Shown: positions 45,669 through 56,679, counted from the first letter of the stretch. The stretch is DNA of 64,000 bases from Winslowiella toletana (GCF_017875465.1 NZ_JAGGMQ010000001.1:4960001-5024000); one strand, 5' to 3'. Made by a program: numbers and translations. Notes: a model not told the origin generated them from the sequence alone.

Positions 45669-46448
45669 CTAACGTCCAAAGGGAATACAGAGCGGCGTGG
45701 CGAAAAAAGGATCGGCGATAATCCGGCAGTTCAGACCGAATACCCTGTTTACCAGTTGTTCGGTGAGGATCTCCTGCGGTGCGCCCTGCGCATACACGGT
45801 GCGGTTATGGATAGCGACCAGATGGTCGGCATAGCGGCAGGCCAGATTCAGATCATGCAGCACCATCACAATGGTCTTCTGCTGGTTACGATTGAGTTCA
45901 CGTAGCAGATCCAGCACCTCCATCTGATGCGCCAGATCGAGAAAGGTGGTTGGCTCATCCAGCAACACAATATCGGTATCCTGCGCCAGCGTCATGGCGA
46001 TCCACGCCCGCTGCCGCTGGCCGCCAGAGAGCGCATCAACCGGCCGCGCCGCAAGGCTCGTCATCCCGGTCTGTTGCAGTGCGTGACTGACCTGCTCTTC
46101 ATCCTGCGCCGACCACTGCTGTAACCAGTTCTGATACGGATAGCGGCCGAGGCTGACCAGCTGGCGCACCGTTATCCCTTCCGGTGCGCTGGGCATTTGC
46201 GGCAGGATCGCCAGTTCACGCGCTACCGTGGCAGTCGACTTTTGCCGGATATCGCTACCATTCAGGATCACCGTTCCCTGTTGCGGTTGCAGCAGACGGG
46301 CGAAAGATTTCAGCAAGGTGCTTTTACCACTGCCGTTGCTGCCAATCAGCACTGATACTTTGCCGGGCGGCAGGCTGAGATCAAGCTGGTCAATAATAGT
46401 CTGACGCTGGTAACTCAGGGTCAGTGAATGAGTCGCAATCGACGCCAT
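45669..46448 (-). CDS. ferric siderophore ABC transporter ATPase (FecE/FepC-like)
   Basis: 259 residues. Walker [13 protein letters not shown] (about 36-47), Q loop [14 protein letters not shown], signature [10 protein letters not shown], Walker [11 protein letters not shown], and switch histidine in VMVLHDLN. The insert pattern and [12 protein letters not shown] are characteristic of iron-siderophore ATPases. Last gene of the leftward receptor-binding protein-permease-permease-ATPase operon, 12 bases after the second permease. Confidence 0.93.
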   Translation of the reverse strand: MASIATHSLTLSYQRQTIIDQLDLSLPPGKVSVLIGSNGSGKSTLLKSFARLLQPQQGTVILNGSDIRQKSTATVARELAILPQMPSAPEGITVRQLVSLGRYPYQNWLQQWSAQDEEQVSHALQQTGMTSLAARPVDALSGGQRQRAWIAMTLAQDTDIVLLDEPTTFLDLAHQMEVLDLLRELNRNQQKTIVMVLHDLNLACRYADHLVAIHNRTVYAQGAPQEILTEQLVNRVFGLNCRIIADPFFATPLCIPFGR

Positions 46449-46460
46449 AATTCAGTTTCC

Positions 46461-47492
46461 TTAATGACGTTGTCTGATCAGTAAATACAAAAAGAACGGC
46501 GTACCCAGCGCGGCGACAAAAATCCCGGCGGGCAGATCGGCGGGTAAAAACAGCACCCTGCCGGTAAGATCCGCCAGCATCACCAGCATCGCGCCGCACA
46601 ACGCGGCCATCACCGCCTGACCGGCAAAACCTGCTATCTCCAGGCGCCTGGCGATATGTGGCGCAATCAGGCCAACAAACGCCATTGCACCGCCCCACGC
46701 GATCGCCGCGCCGGCCAGCGCAACGCTGACCAGCAACAGCCCGACGCGAACCCACTCAACACGCACACCAATCCCGATAGCCAGCCCGTCATCCAGCTGC
46801 TGCACCCTCACCTGACGGCTCAGCACTATCAGCAACGGCAGACAGGCCAGCAGCCAGCAGGCAAGCGACGTCGTTTCACGCCAGCTGGCGCCGTAAACGC
46901 TGCCGGTCAGCCAGACATACGCCGATAAGGTGGTCGTCAGTGGGCTAAATACCAGTAAAAAGGTGGTCACCGCGCTCAGTAATGCCGACACGCCGACGCC
47001 AGTCAGCACCAGCCGTAACGGCGATGCCCCCTGCTTCCACGCCAGGCCATAGACCGCCAGCGCCGCCAGACCGCCGCCGCAGATTGCCGCCAGCGGCAGA
47101 AACTGCGTGCCGAATGTCATACTGAAGAAGGAGAGCCAGAACACCGCCGCCGCTCCGGCGCCACTGGTAATCCCCAGCAGATCCGGCGAAGCCAGCGGGT
47201 TACGAATAATACTTTGCAGAATTAATCCGCTAACACTTAACGCCGCGCCGACCTGGGCGGCCAGCAGAATGCGCGGCAAACGCAGCTGTTCCACAATAAA
47301 ACTCAGACTGGTGTCCTGAGCAGAAAACAGGATGCGCAATACGGTAATCGGTGACATTGTCACCTTACCCGACATCAGAGAAATGAACATCACCAGTAAG
47401 GCGGCAAGCAGCGCCAGCAGCAGACGCAGCAGAGTTGCCAGATTGATCTGACGTGAAAAACGGCGGTAACGGAGGTTGATAATATGCGCCAT
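46461..47492 (-). CDS. FecCD-family iron-siderophore permease 2
   Basis: 343 residues with about ten membrane helices. BtuC/FecCD fold: LRLPRILLAAQVGAALSVSGLILQ, NPLASPDLLGITSGAG, and FVGLIAPHIARRL followed by ADLTGRVLFLPADLPAGIFVAALGTPFFLYLL, all hallmark segments. Forms a heterodimer with the permease encoded just upstream. Start overlaps the previous stop. Confidence 0.93.
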   Translation of the reverse strand: MAHIINLRYRRFSRQINLATLLRLLLALLAALLVMFISLMSGKVTMSPITVLRILFSAQDTSLSFIVEQLRLPRILLAAQVGAALSVSGLILQSIIRNPLASPDLLGITSGAGAAAVFWLSFFSMTFGTQFLPLAAICGGGLAALAVYGLAWKQGASPLRLVLTGVGVSALLSAVTTFLLVFSPLTTTLSAYVWLTGSVYGASWRETTSLACWLLACLPLLIVLSRQVRVQQLDDGLAIGIGVRVEWVRVGLLLVSVALAGAAIAWGGAMAFVGLIAPHIARRLEIAGFAGQAVMAALCGAMLVMLADLTGRVLFLPADLPAGIFVAALGTPFFLYLLIRQRH

Positions 47493-48475
47493 TACCCCCT
47501 CCCGCGCCGCGCCAGCATAATAAAGAAAGGCGCACCAAACAGCGCGGTCATTACCCCCACTGGCACCTCCTGCGGCAGGATCACCACCCGCGCCAGACTA
47601 TCCGCCAGCAACAGTAAACTCGCTCCGGCCAGCGCACTGCCGGGCAATAACCAGCGGTGATCGATTGATAACCCCTTGCGCACCATATGCGGCACCACCA
47701 GACCAATAAACCCGATGCTGCCAGCCAGCGCTACTGCACTTCCGGCCAGCACAATAATCGCCAGACTTATTAGCAGACGAATCAGCCCGGTACGCTGACC
47801 CAGGCCACTGGCAATCTCGTCACCCGCATTCAGTACATTTACCTGCCCGCCAAGCAGCGTCGCCGCCATTACGCCCAGCAGACAGAGGATCAACAGCGGC
47901 AGCGCCTGTTGCAGGCTACGTTCACTTAACGAGCCAGCCAGCCAGAACAGCACGGTATCCAGCCCTTCCTGATCCATCACCAGCATTGCCTGACTGAAGG
48001 CAGTGAATAGCGCGGTAATCGAGGCTCCGGCCAGCACAATCCGTAACGGACTGAGGCTGCCGCGCCCCATATTGCCAGTCAACCATACCAGCCCACCGGC
48101 AATCGCCGCGCCACTGAATGCAAGCCATAGCCAGGCATTCAGTGAAGCAAGGGAAAACAGCGAGCTGCCCAGAATAACCGCAAAGGTAGCGCCGGCATTG
48201 ACGCCAAACAGGCCTGGCGAAGCCAGCGGATTGCGGGTCAGCGCCTGCATCAAAACTCCCGCTACCGCCAGGCTGGCTCCCACCGCTACCGCCACCAGGG
48301 TACGCGACAGCCGTGTGCTGGTCACCAGAATATGGCTGACATTCAACGGGTCAGGATGCAGAAAAGCGGCGATCACCTGTGATAACGGGATCCAGCGCGC
48401 CCCGCTCATCAGGCTGATAAACATTGCCAGCAGCAGCACGCCAGCGACACACAGCAGTTTCAGACCATGACTCAT
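47492..48475 (-). CDS. FecCD-family iron-siderophore permease 1
   Basis: 327 residues with about nine to ten membrane helices. Same fold and order of motifs as its partner: [54 protein letters not shown], and [31 protein letters not shown]. Inner membrane subunit for ferric siderophore uptake. Overlaps both neighbours by one base. Confidence 0.93.
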   Translation of the reverse strand: MSHGLKLLCVAGVLLLAMFISLMSGARWIPLSQVIAAFLHPDPLNVSHILVTSTRLSRTLVAVAVGASLAVAGVLMQALTRNPLASPGLFGVNAGATFAVILGSSLFSLASLNAWLWLAFSGAAIAGGLVWLTGNMGRGSLSPLRIVLAGASITALFTAFSQAMLVMDQEGLDTVLFWLAGSLSERSLQQALPLLILCLLGVMAATLLGGQVNVLNAGDEIASGLGQRTGLIRLLISLAIIVLAGSAVALAGSIGFIGLVVPHMVRKGLSIDHRWLLPGSALAGASLLLLADSLARVVILPQEVPVGVMTALFGAPFFIMLARRGRG

Positions 48476-49386
48476 CAGCTGACACCCGCCAGCATCTGAT
48501 GTTCAATATCATCCAGCATCAGATTCGCGCCAAGAATGCCGCCGGAGAGACTCCAGGCGACCCCATCCACCGGCCACACCTGGTGCTGGCGCGGAGCACG
48601 CATCTGCTGCCACAGCGGATGTTGTAGCAGACGGTGGTAATGCTGCTGCACTGCCGCTTTATCGGCGCGTAAAAAGACAAAAAAGATATCGGCATTCACC
48701 ACCGGCAGACTCTCTTTACCGCTGAGTTTGATCGATACGCCACTGGCGGCGCGTGCCCCGGCGCTCCAGCTGAAGCCCAGTTCACTCAGCACCGAGCCGG
48801 GAAAACTGGCGGGCAGATAGCTGCGCAGATGATCTTCACGGATATCCAGCACTGACACCGTGGGCGGCCATTGAGCGGCGAATTTCTGCTGCAATCGCTG
48901 CCGTAAACCCGCCACCCGTTGCTGCCACTGGTTAAGCAGATGCGTGGCCATCTGCTGCTGGTTAAGCGCCGCCGCTGTAATCTGCAGCGTTTGTTTAAAT
49001 TCAAATACCGTATCCAGCATCACCAGCGGCGCAATTTGCTGCAATAGCGGCGCGATGGCCTGATGACGAAAGCGTGAACCGATAATCACATCCGGGCGCA
49101 GCAGCACGATATCTTCGAGGCTGGGTTGTGTTTCCAGCCCGACATGCGCCACGCCCTGCAGTGCCGGACGTAAATAGCGATAGGTCGGTTTTTCACTCCA
49201 GGAGTCCACCACCGCACAGGGGATCACCCCCAGCGCCACGGCGCTGTCGGTTGCTCCCTGGAACAGGGTGATCACCCGTAACGGTGAAGAGCAGGATTTT
49301 GCGCGTCCCGGCAGCACCAGTGTGCTGACAAACAGACCCGCCGCCAGCTGCAATAGCCTGCGCCTGGCGCGTTCATGATTACGCAT
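48475..49386 (-). CDS. periplasmic ferric-siderophore binding protein (FhuD/FecB-like)
   Basis: 303 residues. The N-terminus [14 protein letters not shown] followed by a hydrophobic segment and GRA looks like a twin-arginine signal, as in E. coli FhuD. The mature part is a helical-backbone class III binding protein ([53 protein letters not shown]). It carries iron-siderophore to the adjacent permeases. The ATG shares a base with the receptor stop codon. Confidence 0.9.
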   Translation of the reverse strand: MRNHERARRRLLQLAAGLFVSTLVLPGRAKSCSSPLRVITLFQGATDSAVALGVIPCAVVDSWSEKPTYRYLRPALQGVAHVGLETQPSLEDIVLLRPDVIIGSRFRHQAIAPLLQQIAPLVMLDTVFEFKQTLQITAAALNQQQMATHLLNQWQQRVAGLRQRLQQKFAAQWPPTVSVLDIREDHLRSYLPASFPGSVLSELGFSWSAGARAASGVSIKLSGKESLPVVNADIFFVFLRADKAAVQQHYHRLLQHPLWQQMRAPRQHQVWPVDGVAWSLSGGILGANLMLDDIEHQMLAGVS

Positions 49387-51545
49387 CAGAAATCAACGTT
49401 ATATCCCAGCGTCAGCGTCCGGCCACGACCGGCAAAATAGCGATCCGGCTCAACCAGCGCACTCTGCGAGTAGTAAGTGATGTACTGCTTATCCAGCAGG
49501 TTGGACACCGCGAGGTTTAGCCGTCCTCGCGGCAGCTTGTAACCGACCGCCGCATCAATCAGCGCATAACCGCTAAACTCTTTATCCTCTTCATCGAAAC
49601 TGCGGCTTAATGCCCAGTTGCCCTGGATAAAGGTTGACCATTCCGGCGTCCAGTTAGCGGACCAGCTGGCGATAATGCGGTCTGGCGAGACGTTCAGGCC
49701 ATCCATTTTGGCGTCGAGGCTGCCATCATCGTCACTGTCATAGCGGCCACGCATATGGGAGTAGCCCAGCTTCAGTTTCTGGTTTTCCGTCACCGCATAA
49801 CCCACTGCGGTTTCAATACCGTCAATCTCGGTTTTTTCACGGCGCGTGACATACATATCACCAACCCGATCAACCCGGCTGCCCAGTTTTGAGGTCGATT
49901 TATAGTAACTGACTTCCAGATCAAACGGCTGCTGCTGGAAGCGGAAACCGACCTCGGTATTATTGGTGACAATCGGTTGCAGATTGAGGAAGCTGTCAAC
50001 ACTCATGCCGGGAGTATTGATACCGCGCAGCACGCGTCCGACATCCGGCATGGTAAAGCCCTGCGAGTAGTTGGCGAACAGGCTCAGTTGTTCAACCGGC
50101 GTCCATACTGCGCCAACGTTATACAGGGTTTTATCGAAACTCGGCTTGCCGCCGCCCACCGTAACGCTGTTGGCGGAAGCGATAGTCTGATAACTGTCGA
50201 TATCAAGGCGCGCATACTCATAACGCACACCACCAAACAGTTTCACCGATGCCAGTGGCGCCACTTCCAGCTGCATAAATGGCGACAGGTCGGTGTATTT
50301 CACTTCCGGCACATAGGTGCGATGGGTGCCCCACAAATCCTGTTTTGAGGAATCAAACAGGGTATCAAAGCCCAGTGTCACCTTCAGATAGTCATCCCAC
50401 AGATCATCTTTGGTCAGTGACATTTTTGTGCCGTATTTAGAGGTTACCGCGCGCGACTGATCGTATAACGTGCCAACCGGCGCAATCGTCGGATCCTGGA
50501 AGGAACCGGAGATAGTCGAACCAAACAGCGCTTCATATTGCTGATAAAACGCCAGCGCATTCAGCTTCATGCCAGCCAGATTATAGTTATCGTAGGTAAT
50601 GCCGGTGGTCCATACGCTGTTAAACGGCGCGTCGCCAGGCGGCGTGCCCTTGACGGAACCGGTCGGTATACCCTGTTCGCGATCGCCAGTGACGCTGAGG
50701 TATTGATTCTTGCCTTTTAGCTGGTAGCGGTTAACGCTTAGCTGAATACGCTGATCGTCATCCAGCCAGTAACCGACTTTGCCGAGAATATCGTAAGCGC
50801 GCGAATCCATCAGGTCGCCCTGCGTGTTATCCACCCCGACCGGCTGGTTATTTCCGTCGAGAAGCAGGCCCTGATCCTCATAACTGACGGCAAACATATA
50901 ATCGAGATACTCTTCGCGGCCATCGACCGCGTAAGTGGTTTTGTAACTCATGGTTTCGCTGTTCAGTTGTGAAGTCGGCGTCGTCGCCTCGACGCTAAAG
51001 TGCTGATTAAACGAACCGGGCGCAGGCCGGCGGGTTATCAGATTGATTACCCCACCCGATGCGCCGATGCCATTGCTGGCGTTGGCGCCATGAATCACTT
51101 CGATCCTTTCGATCATCGACGCATCGATGGTGTGCATCTCACGCCCGGTAGGCCGCAACGGGTTGGACTGCGGTATACCATCCACCAGCACCAGCGGAAT
51201 ACGGCCACGAAAAGTCTCCCCACTGCCGCTCATTTTCTGACGGCTGGGTGAAAATGCCGGTAACAGGTTGCTGAGAATTTGCGAGGTGTCAGAAGTAAGC
51301 TGTCGTTGCTGTTCAATCTGCTCTTTACTGATGATGGTCACCACCTGCGGAGAGTCTTTCTTCTCCGTAGCAGTACGGCTGGCGCTGACCACCATCTCGT
51401 TATTATTGTCATCGAGCGGATCCGCCCGTAGCGGAAAAGCCAGCAGCAGCGGCATCAGCGAAACGATCGCCCTGAGCTTTATGCGGCGGTCGCTGGAGGG
51501 AAAACGGGATAACTCAGGGGAACGCAACGCATTGATAAACATCAT
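49386..51545 (-). CDS. TonB-dependent siderophore receptor (IutA-like)
   Basis: 719 residues. Signal sequence with a long basic start (about 1-41, ending FPLRA), TonB box EMVVSA, plug domain (DSPQVVTIISKEQIEQQ, ETFRGRIPLVLVDGIPQSN, IERIEVIHGANASNGIGASGGVINLITRRP) and a 22-strand barrel ending in the aromatic outer-membrane signal GRTLTLGYNVDF. The plug and barrel motifs resemble the aerobactin receptor IutA, but the ligand here is only inferred to be a siderophore. First gene of a five-gene importer operon, with a Fur box directly upstream. Confidence 0.93.
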   Translation of the reverse strand: MMFINALRSPELSRFPSSDRRIKLRAIVSLMPLLLAFPLRADPLDDNNNEMVVSASRTATEKKDSPQVVTIISKEQIEQQRQLTSDTSQILSNLLPAFSPSRQKMSGSGETFRGRIPLVLVDGIPQSNPLRPTGREMHTIDASMIERIEVIHGANASNGIGASGGVINLITRRPAPGSFNQHFSVEATTPTSQLNSETMSYKTTYAVDGREEYLDYMFAVSYEDQGLLLDGNNQPVGVDNTQGDLMDSRAYDILGKVGYWLDDDQRIQLSVNRYQLKGKNQYLSVTGDREQGIPTGSVKGTPPGDAPFNSVWTTGITYDNYNLAGMKLNALAFYQQYEALFGSTISGSFQDPTIAPVGTLYDQSRAVTSKYGTKMSLTKDDLWDDYLKVTLGFDTLFDSSKQDLWGTHRTYVPEVKYTDLSPFMQLEVAPLASVKLFGGVRYEYARLDIDSYQTIASANSVTVGGGKPSFDKTLYNVGAVWTPVEQLSLFANYSQGFTMPDVGRVLRGINTPGMSVDSFLNLQPIVTNNTEVGFRFQQQPFDLEVSYYKSTSKLGSRVDRVGDMYVTRREKTEIDGIETAVGYAVTENQKLKLGYSHMRGRYDSDDDGSLDAKMDGLNVSPDRIIASWSANWTPEWSTFIQGNWALSRSFDEEDKEFSGYALIDAAVGYKLPRGRLNLAVSNLLDKQYITYYSQSALVEPDRYFAGRGRTLTLGYNVDF

Positions 51546-51558
51546 TTGAGCCGGTAAT

Positions 51559-51590
51559 TGATAATGAGAACGGAATTATTATCATTATCA
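51559..51590 (-). promoter_or_regulatory. Fur box upstream of the siderophore receptor
   Basis: GATAATGAGAA (from 51560) and TTATTATCATTATC (to 51589) form overlapping GATAAT-type hexamers in both orientations, the Fur binding pattern, 14 bases before the receptor start. Iron-replete repression of the whole operon is expected. Confidence 0.85.
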
Positions 51591-51722
51591 ACTAATGGTA
51601 ACAAGCTGAAAATATTTGAGATATGAGGTTACGTATTGCTCACCAAAACCTTACAATTAATGGCGTATTGACGCCAATAAACTGAAATTATTAGTTTATT
51701 AATAATTTTTAATAAATTTTGT

Positions 51723-51745
51723 CTGCTGTCGGAGGCAGACAGCAG
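51723..51745 (-). terminator. hairpin after the second iron binding-protein gene
   Basis: Perfect arms CTGCTGTC and GACAGCAG with a 7-base loop, 55 bases past the stop of the leftward gene at 51800. The downstream minus strand (ACAAAATTTATT) has a weak T tract. The AT-rich gap 51600-51722 shows no gene. Confidence 0.5.
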
Positions 51746-51799
51746 AAAAGGGAATTTGTGACAAAGATCACTATCTGGCAACGCACCATGCGCAGATTT

Positions 51800-52819
51800 T
51801 CAATCCGGCGGCAGCGCGTTAAGGATCCGTTTCGCATCTGCCGCAGTCAGATGATAATCAAAGAAGCGCTGATAGAAATCCTGCGTCGCTTTCACCAGAT
51901 CGAAATCGGCAAACAGTTCAGGATGCAAAGTGGCGGCAGCCCACTGAATCTGTAATGCCGCTTCTGTGCCGTAACGATCCCACGGAAATACCCCTGCCGG
52001 GTTTTGCCATACCTGATGCTGCTGAACTGCTTTCAGGTTGCTGAACAGCGCGGCGTAATCTGAACCGGCAATGGTGCCCGCCCCTGCGCCAATAATAATG
52101 ACGTCAGGTTGCCAGAACAGCACGTCCTCGGCGGAGGTCTCCTTCATATTACCGTCAACCTGCTCTGCCGCATTGCGCCCGCCCGCCAGCCGGATCCAGC
52201 TGTCGATAAGGGTGTTGCGGCCATCTACTTTTAGCGGGTGCAGCGACTGGATATGCAGCACACGCGGACGCTGCTGGTCACTCAGTTTACCGGTGCGGGC
52301 GGCTATCCGCGCCACTTGCTGATCGAGATAAGCATTGTAGGCCTGCGCCCGCTGACGCGCCTGTACAGTGCCAACTACCTCGGCAGTGGTCAGCAATGAA
52401 TGCTTCATTGACGGGAAATCATCAAAGCGCATCACCAGCGTCGGCAAACCGGCCTGGCGATAAGCCGCCGCATCGCCATCTTCCGCCGCGACAAACACCG
52501 TATCAACATGACGCACCAGCAGAGTTTCGCTGTTAAAACTGCGTCCCGGCACCGACAGCGCCTGATGCAGCGACGGCTGGATCTTAAACATCCATGGCCG
52601 ATCTTTGGCATGATTGACGGTGGCGACAATACGATCCCCGGCGCCCAGCGTCATCAGCAATGAGTGATGCGCATACCAGCCATCGGCAATGCGCACCGCC
52701 TGCGGCGCGACCTCTACGTGATTACCCGCATCATCCGTTACCTCGCGCGCAGCGGCCAGATGGCTGGTGAGCGTGAGGCTAAGTGCCGTCAGCAGCGGCA
52801 GAATCAGACGCTGTTTCAT
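51800..52819 (-). CDS. iron/siderophore-type ABC substrate-binding protein, solitary
   Basis: 339 residues with a Sec signal peptide (LILPLLTALSLTLTSHLAAA). Class III binding-protein fold: REVTDDAGNHVEVAPQAVRIADGWYAH, HVDTVFVAAEDGD, WQPDVIIIGAG and VFPWDRYGTEAALQIQWAA. It is of the FepB/BtuF superfamily, distinct from the FhuD-like protein in the neighbouring operon. It has no permease of its own nearby, so it may deliver a second ligand to the neighbouring importer (inference). It lies just upstream of the Fur-controlled receptor on the same strand; no Fur box was seen before it. Confidence 0.88.
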   Translation of the reverse strand: MKQRLILPLLTALSLTLTSHLAAAREVTDDAGNHVEVAPQAVRIADGWYAHHSLLMTLGAGDRIVATVNHAKDRPWMFKIQPSLHQALSVPGRSFNSETLLVRHVDTVFVAAEDGDAAAYRQAGLPTLVMRFDDFPSMKHSLLTTAEVVGTVQARQRAQAYNAYLDQQVARIAARTGKLSDQQRPRVLHIQSLHPLKVDGRNTLIDSWIRLAGGRNAAEQVDGNMKETSAEDVLFWQPDVIIIGAGAGTIAGSDYAALFSNLKAVQQHQVWQNPAGVFPWDRYGTEAALQIQWAAATLHPELFADFDLVKATQDFYQRFFDYHLTAADAKRILNALPPD

Positions 52820-52887
52820 ATGTCCCTTATTAAAACTGAGTTACCTTCCGATATATAATAAAGTATACAACGAATGGCAAACAGAAA

Positions 52888-55263
52888 CTAACCGTTCACC
52901 ACCAGCCACCACCCCTGCCGCTGCTGCACCATCCGCTGGTAAAACTGATACAGTCGCGCCGGGGTGAGCTGACTAATGGCGGCGGCGTTAAGAGGCTCCG
53001 CATAGCCCTGCTGCGCCAGCCACTGTTCGCGATAACATTCATCCGTATCCTGATAGTGCGTCGTCAGGCTGGCGTGCAATCTCTGGCACTGTTCAGCAAA
53101 CCACTGCGGATCCATGGCGGCGAGGGTTGTATCCATTTGCAGAATAAAATCATTAATATGCGCGAGGATTGCGATATTTGAATGGCTGGGCGACTGCACG
53201 GCGAACAGCAGTCCGCTCACGCCACTAAGCTGTTGAAAACGACAGCTGACCACATAGCCGAGATTTTTTTCCACCCGCAGCTGACGGAAGAAAAGTGGTT
53301 CAAACAGCGCGGCCATTATGCGCCACGCCGCCACACAGCTGGCGCCCGGCTCAACCAGCGGGCAAAACAGCAGCAGCGCCGCATCTTCACCGCCGGTTGA
53401 CAGCATATAACGGGCCTGTGCGGGTTGCGGTGCAGTAGGCCGCGGCCGATCGGCATTAATCGATCCCGGAAAACGGTTTAACAGCCGCGCCAGTTGCTGA
53501 TGCAGAACGCTATCCCCGCCATACAGCGCCGCCCGCCACATAAGCGCAGGTTGCCCATGGTCGCCGTTGATGATCAGTGGTAAGCGGGTTAATAACGAAC
53601 GCACTGCGATCTCCGACTGCCACTGTTGTTGCAGCTGCAAATAGTGCCGATCCCCCTGCGCATTCAGGCTCAGCGGCAGCTGCTGCAAAATACGATTAAG
53701 TGTGGCAAGCATCACCGCACTATCCGCCCGTAACTGCAGCAGCCAGCTGCCCTGATGGCTGGCAAAACTGAGACAGCCGCCAGCATGAGTGCATTCAGCA
53801 ATTATTGTCCGCAGAGTGGCGTGCATCGTCACAGCACGGCGCAGGGATAGTGGGTCGTCGGCGGCTGGTGAGATTAGCAGTGTCCCCTGATCGCCGCCTG
53901 CAAGATGCGGCAAATTAACGGGCTGCGACGGTAACTCAGGCGTCGATATCGACAGGTTAAGCGGATAAAACCGCCACGGCGCGGGCGGCGTGGCGACAAC
54001 CTGCGCTGGCCAGCTGACTGTGGTTAGCGGCAAAGTTAATCCCTGTGACTGGCGCGGTTCAGCCGTTAATCCCGCCGCCACTCGCAGCCGCGTCAGATTT
54101 TTAACCCTGAGTTGCGCCAGCAATTGATGCCACTGGGTGTAAAAATCCGCATTCAGCGCTTCCGGCGGCGGCAAAGCAAAAGCCCGCGCCCGTAACTGAT
54201 CGACCGGTGTCTGGCGGGCGAACTGCTGCTGCGCCAGCCGGGCGTAATGTTGCAGCTGGCGCGCGCCGAGCTGCGTCAGCGATTGCAGCCAGCTGAAAAA
54301 CAGGGCTTCCAGCTGCGCGCAGATCGCCCTGTCGTCGGTACATAACTGAAACTCAATGCTAAGAATACTCTGCTGCTGATTGCAATAAGAGAGCAGCAAC
54401 TGCACACCGTCGCTCCAGCCACGCTCACGCAACAGCGCCAGCAAACCTGATGGCGCTTCATCGCTTAAAAACTGCCGCAACAGGGTCATTGGCTGGCGCT
54501 GCTGTTCACCGCTGTCGCTCAGGCAGAAAGAGAGGCGCAGACGCGGATTGCCATCGGCGCGTAAGTTAAAATAGCGTGCGGCCTGCAACCTTAACGCTGG
54601 CGGAGAGGGTTGCGCGGCGGCGCCAGCGGCAAAACGCGCGGCGTAAGTTTCAGCCAGGGTCGCCAGCTCATCCAGCGACTGTGGCCCCTGTAACCATAAC
54701 GTCAGATTGCCGCCGCAAAAGTGCTGCTGATGATAGTCGCGCAGCGCCTGCTGCAATGCCAGGTGGTCAGCACCAAAATAGTGCGCATTGCCGATATGAA
54801 AAGCCTGTAACCCGACGGGGGCAGCAAAACCGATACGCATCGCTGCGGCGCAGAGAGTGTCACTGTCGCGGGCCAGCATGCGATATTCAGCATCAATCAC
54901 CGCCACTTCCTGAGCAATTGCCTCCAGCGCCAGCAGTGGATGCGCCAGCATATCAACCAGCCGCGCCACGCCCTGTTCAAGCAGCGCGGCGCTGACATCA
55001 AAAAACCATGCGGTGCGAGTATCGCCAGTGGTGGCATTCAGTCGCGCGCCGTGGCTTTGCGCCCAGGCCATCAGCCGCGCATCATCCTGATAAGCGCGAC
55101 TACCGGCAAACACCAGATGTTCCAGCAGATGCGCCAGACCGGGCCATGCTGGCGGCGCGTCATGGCTGCCAGCCGCCAGCTGAACCAGCGCCGCCGCACG
55201 CGTGGCCTGCGGGTCATGCAGCAGATTAACCTGCACCCCGTTGGCCAGCGTCAGCTGCTGCAT
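52888..55263 (-). CDS. pqqF: PQQ biosynthesis M16-type peptidase PqqF
   Basis: 791 residues. M16 zinc peptidase: inverted motif HLLEH at 45-49 and the third ligand about Glu126 in EVAVIDAEY. The remainder holds the inactive M16 repeats (LRVEKNLGYVVSCRFQQLSGVSG near the C-terminus). PqqF, with or without a partner, frees the crosslinked Glu-Tyr unit from the PqqA peptide. Its start overlaps the pqqE stop. The order pqqABCDEF is as in Klebsiella. Confidence 0.95.
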   Translation of the reverse strand: MQQLTLANGVQVNLLHDPQATRAAALVQLAAGSHDAPPAWPGLAHLLEHLVFAGSRAYQDDARLMAWAQSHGARLNATTGDTRTAWFFDVSAALLEQGVARLVDMLAHPLLALEAIAQEVAVIDAEYRMLARDSDTLCAAAMRIGFAAPVGLQAFHIGNAHYFGADHLALQQALRDYHQQHFCGGNLTLWLQGPQSLDELATLAETYAARFAAGAAAQPSPPALRLQAARYFNLRADGNPRLRLSFCLSDSGEQQRQPMTLLRQFLSDEAPSGLLALLRERGWSDGVQLLLSYCNQQQSILSIEFQLCTDDRAICAQLEALFFSWLQSLTQLGARQLQHYARLAQQQFARQTPVDQLRARAFALPPPEALNADFYTQWHQLLAQLRVKNLTRLRVAAGLTAEPRQSQGLTLPLTTVSWPAQVVATPPAPWRFYPLNLSISTPELPSQPVNLPHLAGGDQGTLLISPAADDPLSLRRAVTMHATLRTIIAECTHAGGCLSFASHQGSWLLQLRADSAVMLATLNRILQQLPLSLNAQGDRHYLQLQQQWQSEIAVRSLLTRLPLIINGDHGQPALMWRAALYGGDSVLHQQLARLLNRFPGSINADRPRPTAPQPAQARYMLSTGGEDAALLLFCPLVEPGASCVAAWRIMAALFEPLFFRQLRVEKNLGYVVSCRFQQLSGVSGLLFAVQSPSHSNIAILAHINDFILQMDTTLAAMDPQWFAEQCQRLHASLTTHYQDTDECYREQWLAQQGYAEPLNAAAISQLTPARLYQFYQRMVQQRQGWWLVVNG

Positions 55264-56405
55264 CAGGAAGGCTGCCCTTTAAAGATCAGCTGTGAGTTCG
55301 CGCGATTGCGGAACTGCAACTGGCTAATCTGCATATTGGTGCAGTTCGCCTGTTCACGCGCCGCGAGGATCTTGCCGTGATGCGGGGATTTGCTGCATAC
55401 CGGATCGGCATTATCGGCATTACCGGTCAGCATAAAGGCCTGACAGCGGCAGCCACCGTAATCTTTCTCTTTTTCTGAGCAGGAGCGGCAAGGCTCCGGC
55501 ATCCAGTCGAAGCCGCGATACTTATTAAAGCCAAAAGAGTCATACCAGATGTGTTGCAGATCATGCTCCAGCACCGACGGGAACTGCACCGGTAACTGGC
55601 GGGCGCTATGGCAAGGCAGCGCCATCCCTTCCGGCGTGACGCTAAGGAAAATCGCGCCCCAGCCGCCCATGCAGCCCTTTGGCCGCTCTTCGTAGTAATC
55701 CGGGGTGACAAACAGCAGATTCGCCAGGTTACCCTTATCGGCCATCTTCTCGCGGTAGTGATGCACCACCTCTTCGGCACGGGCAATCTGCTCGCGCGTC
55801 GGCAACAGACCCTCACGGTTAAGCTGCGCCCAGCCATAGAACTGACAGGTTGCCAGTTCGACATCATCGGCTTCCAGCTCAATGCTGAGTTCAATAATGC
55901 GGTCAATCTGGTCGATATTATGCCGGTGCAGCACAAAGTTCAGCACCATCGGGTAGCCGTGGGCTTTTACCGCTTTCGCCATCGCCAGCTTCTGCTGGAA
56001 CGCTTTGGCGGAACCTGCCAGCGCCGCATTCAGCGTTTCATCGCTGGCCTGGAAACTGATCTGGATATGATCCAGTCCGGCTTCGGCAAAGGTATCAATC
56101 TTCTTCCCGGTCAGCCCGATACCCGAGGTAATCAGATTGGTGTAAAAACCGAGATCGCGCGCGGCGCGGATCAGCTCCGGCAGATCTTTGCGCACCAGCG
56201 GTTCACCGCCGGAGAAGCCCAGCTGGACAGCGCCCATCTGCCGCGCCTGTTCAAACACCTTAATCCACTGTGCAGTGGTCAGCTCCTGCTCCTGCTTAGC
56301 AAAATCCAGCGGATTTGAGCAGTACGGACACTGTAGCGGGCAGCGGTAAGTCAGTTCTGCCAGCAGCCAGAGCGGCGGTTTAACCGCAGGTTTAAGCAGG
56401 TTCAC
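55263..56405 (-). CDS. pqqE: PqqA peptide cyclase PqqE (radical SAM)
   Basis: 380 residues. Radical SAM cluster motif C22-PLQ-C26-PY-C29, SAM-binding GGEP (about 66-69), and a C-terminal SPASM domain with cysteines ([47 protein letters not shown]) for two auxiliary clusters. It makes the carbon-carbon bond between Glu and Tyr of PqqA, with PqqD as chaperone. The start overlaps pqqD by 14 bases and the end overlaps pqqF. Confidence 0.97.
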   Translation of the reverse strand: MNLLKPAVKPPLWLLAELTYRCPLQCPYCSNPLDFAKQEQELTTAQWIKVFEQARQMGAVQLGFSGGEPLVRKDLPELIRAARDLGFYTNLITSGIGLTGKKIDTFAEAGLDHIQISFQASDETLNAALAGSAKAFQQKLAMAKAVKAHGYPMVLNFVLHRHNIDQIDRIIELSIELEADDVELATCQFYGWAQLNREGLLPTREQIARAEEVVHHYREKMADKGNLANLLFVTPDYYEERPKGCMGGWGAIFLSVTPEGMALPCHSARQLPVQFPSVLEHDLQHIWYDSFGFNKYRGFDWMPEPCRSCSEKEKDYGGCRCQAFMLTGNADNADPVCSKSPHHGKILAAREQANCTNMQISQLQFRNRANSQLIFKGQPS

Positions 56406-56679
56406 GGAAAATTATCCACTTCTGTTCATAAGCCTGGGCGAAGAACTCATTCACATCGTCATCAACGCCACCGGCTTCGGGAAAACGCTGGTTCAGCCCG
56501 GCGGCAATGGCGGCAAGCGAGATTTTGCCATCGACCAGTTGCAGGATCATCGCTGCGCTTTCGTTAAGTTGCGCCATTCCTTCCGGATAGAGGATCACAT
56601 GGCAATCCTGCGTTGGTTCCCATTGCAGACGAAAACCACGGCGAAACATCGGCACCAGTTGCGGGTTAATCTCAATCAC
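56392..56679 (-). CDS. pqqD: PqqA-binding peptide chaperone PqqD
   Basis: 95 residues from a GTG at 56679 that overlaps the pqqC stop by 4 bases; a GTG at 56700 would add seven residues not typical of the family. PqqD features: [42 protein letters not shown], then a winged-helix-like [16 protein letters not shown] and [15 protein letters not shown]. It holds the PqqA peptide and presents it to PqqE. Confidence 0.95.
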   Translation of the reverse strand: MIEINPQLVPMFRRGFRLQWEPTQDCHVILYPEGMAQLNESAAMILQLVDGKISLAAIAAGLNQRFPEAGGVDDDVNEFFAQAYEQKWIIFREPA

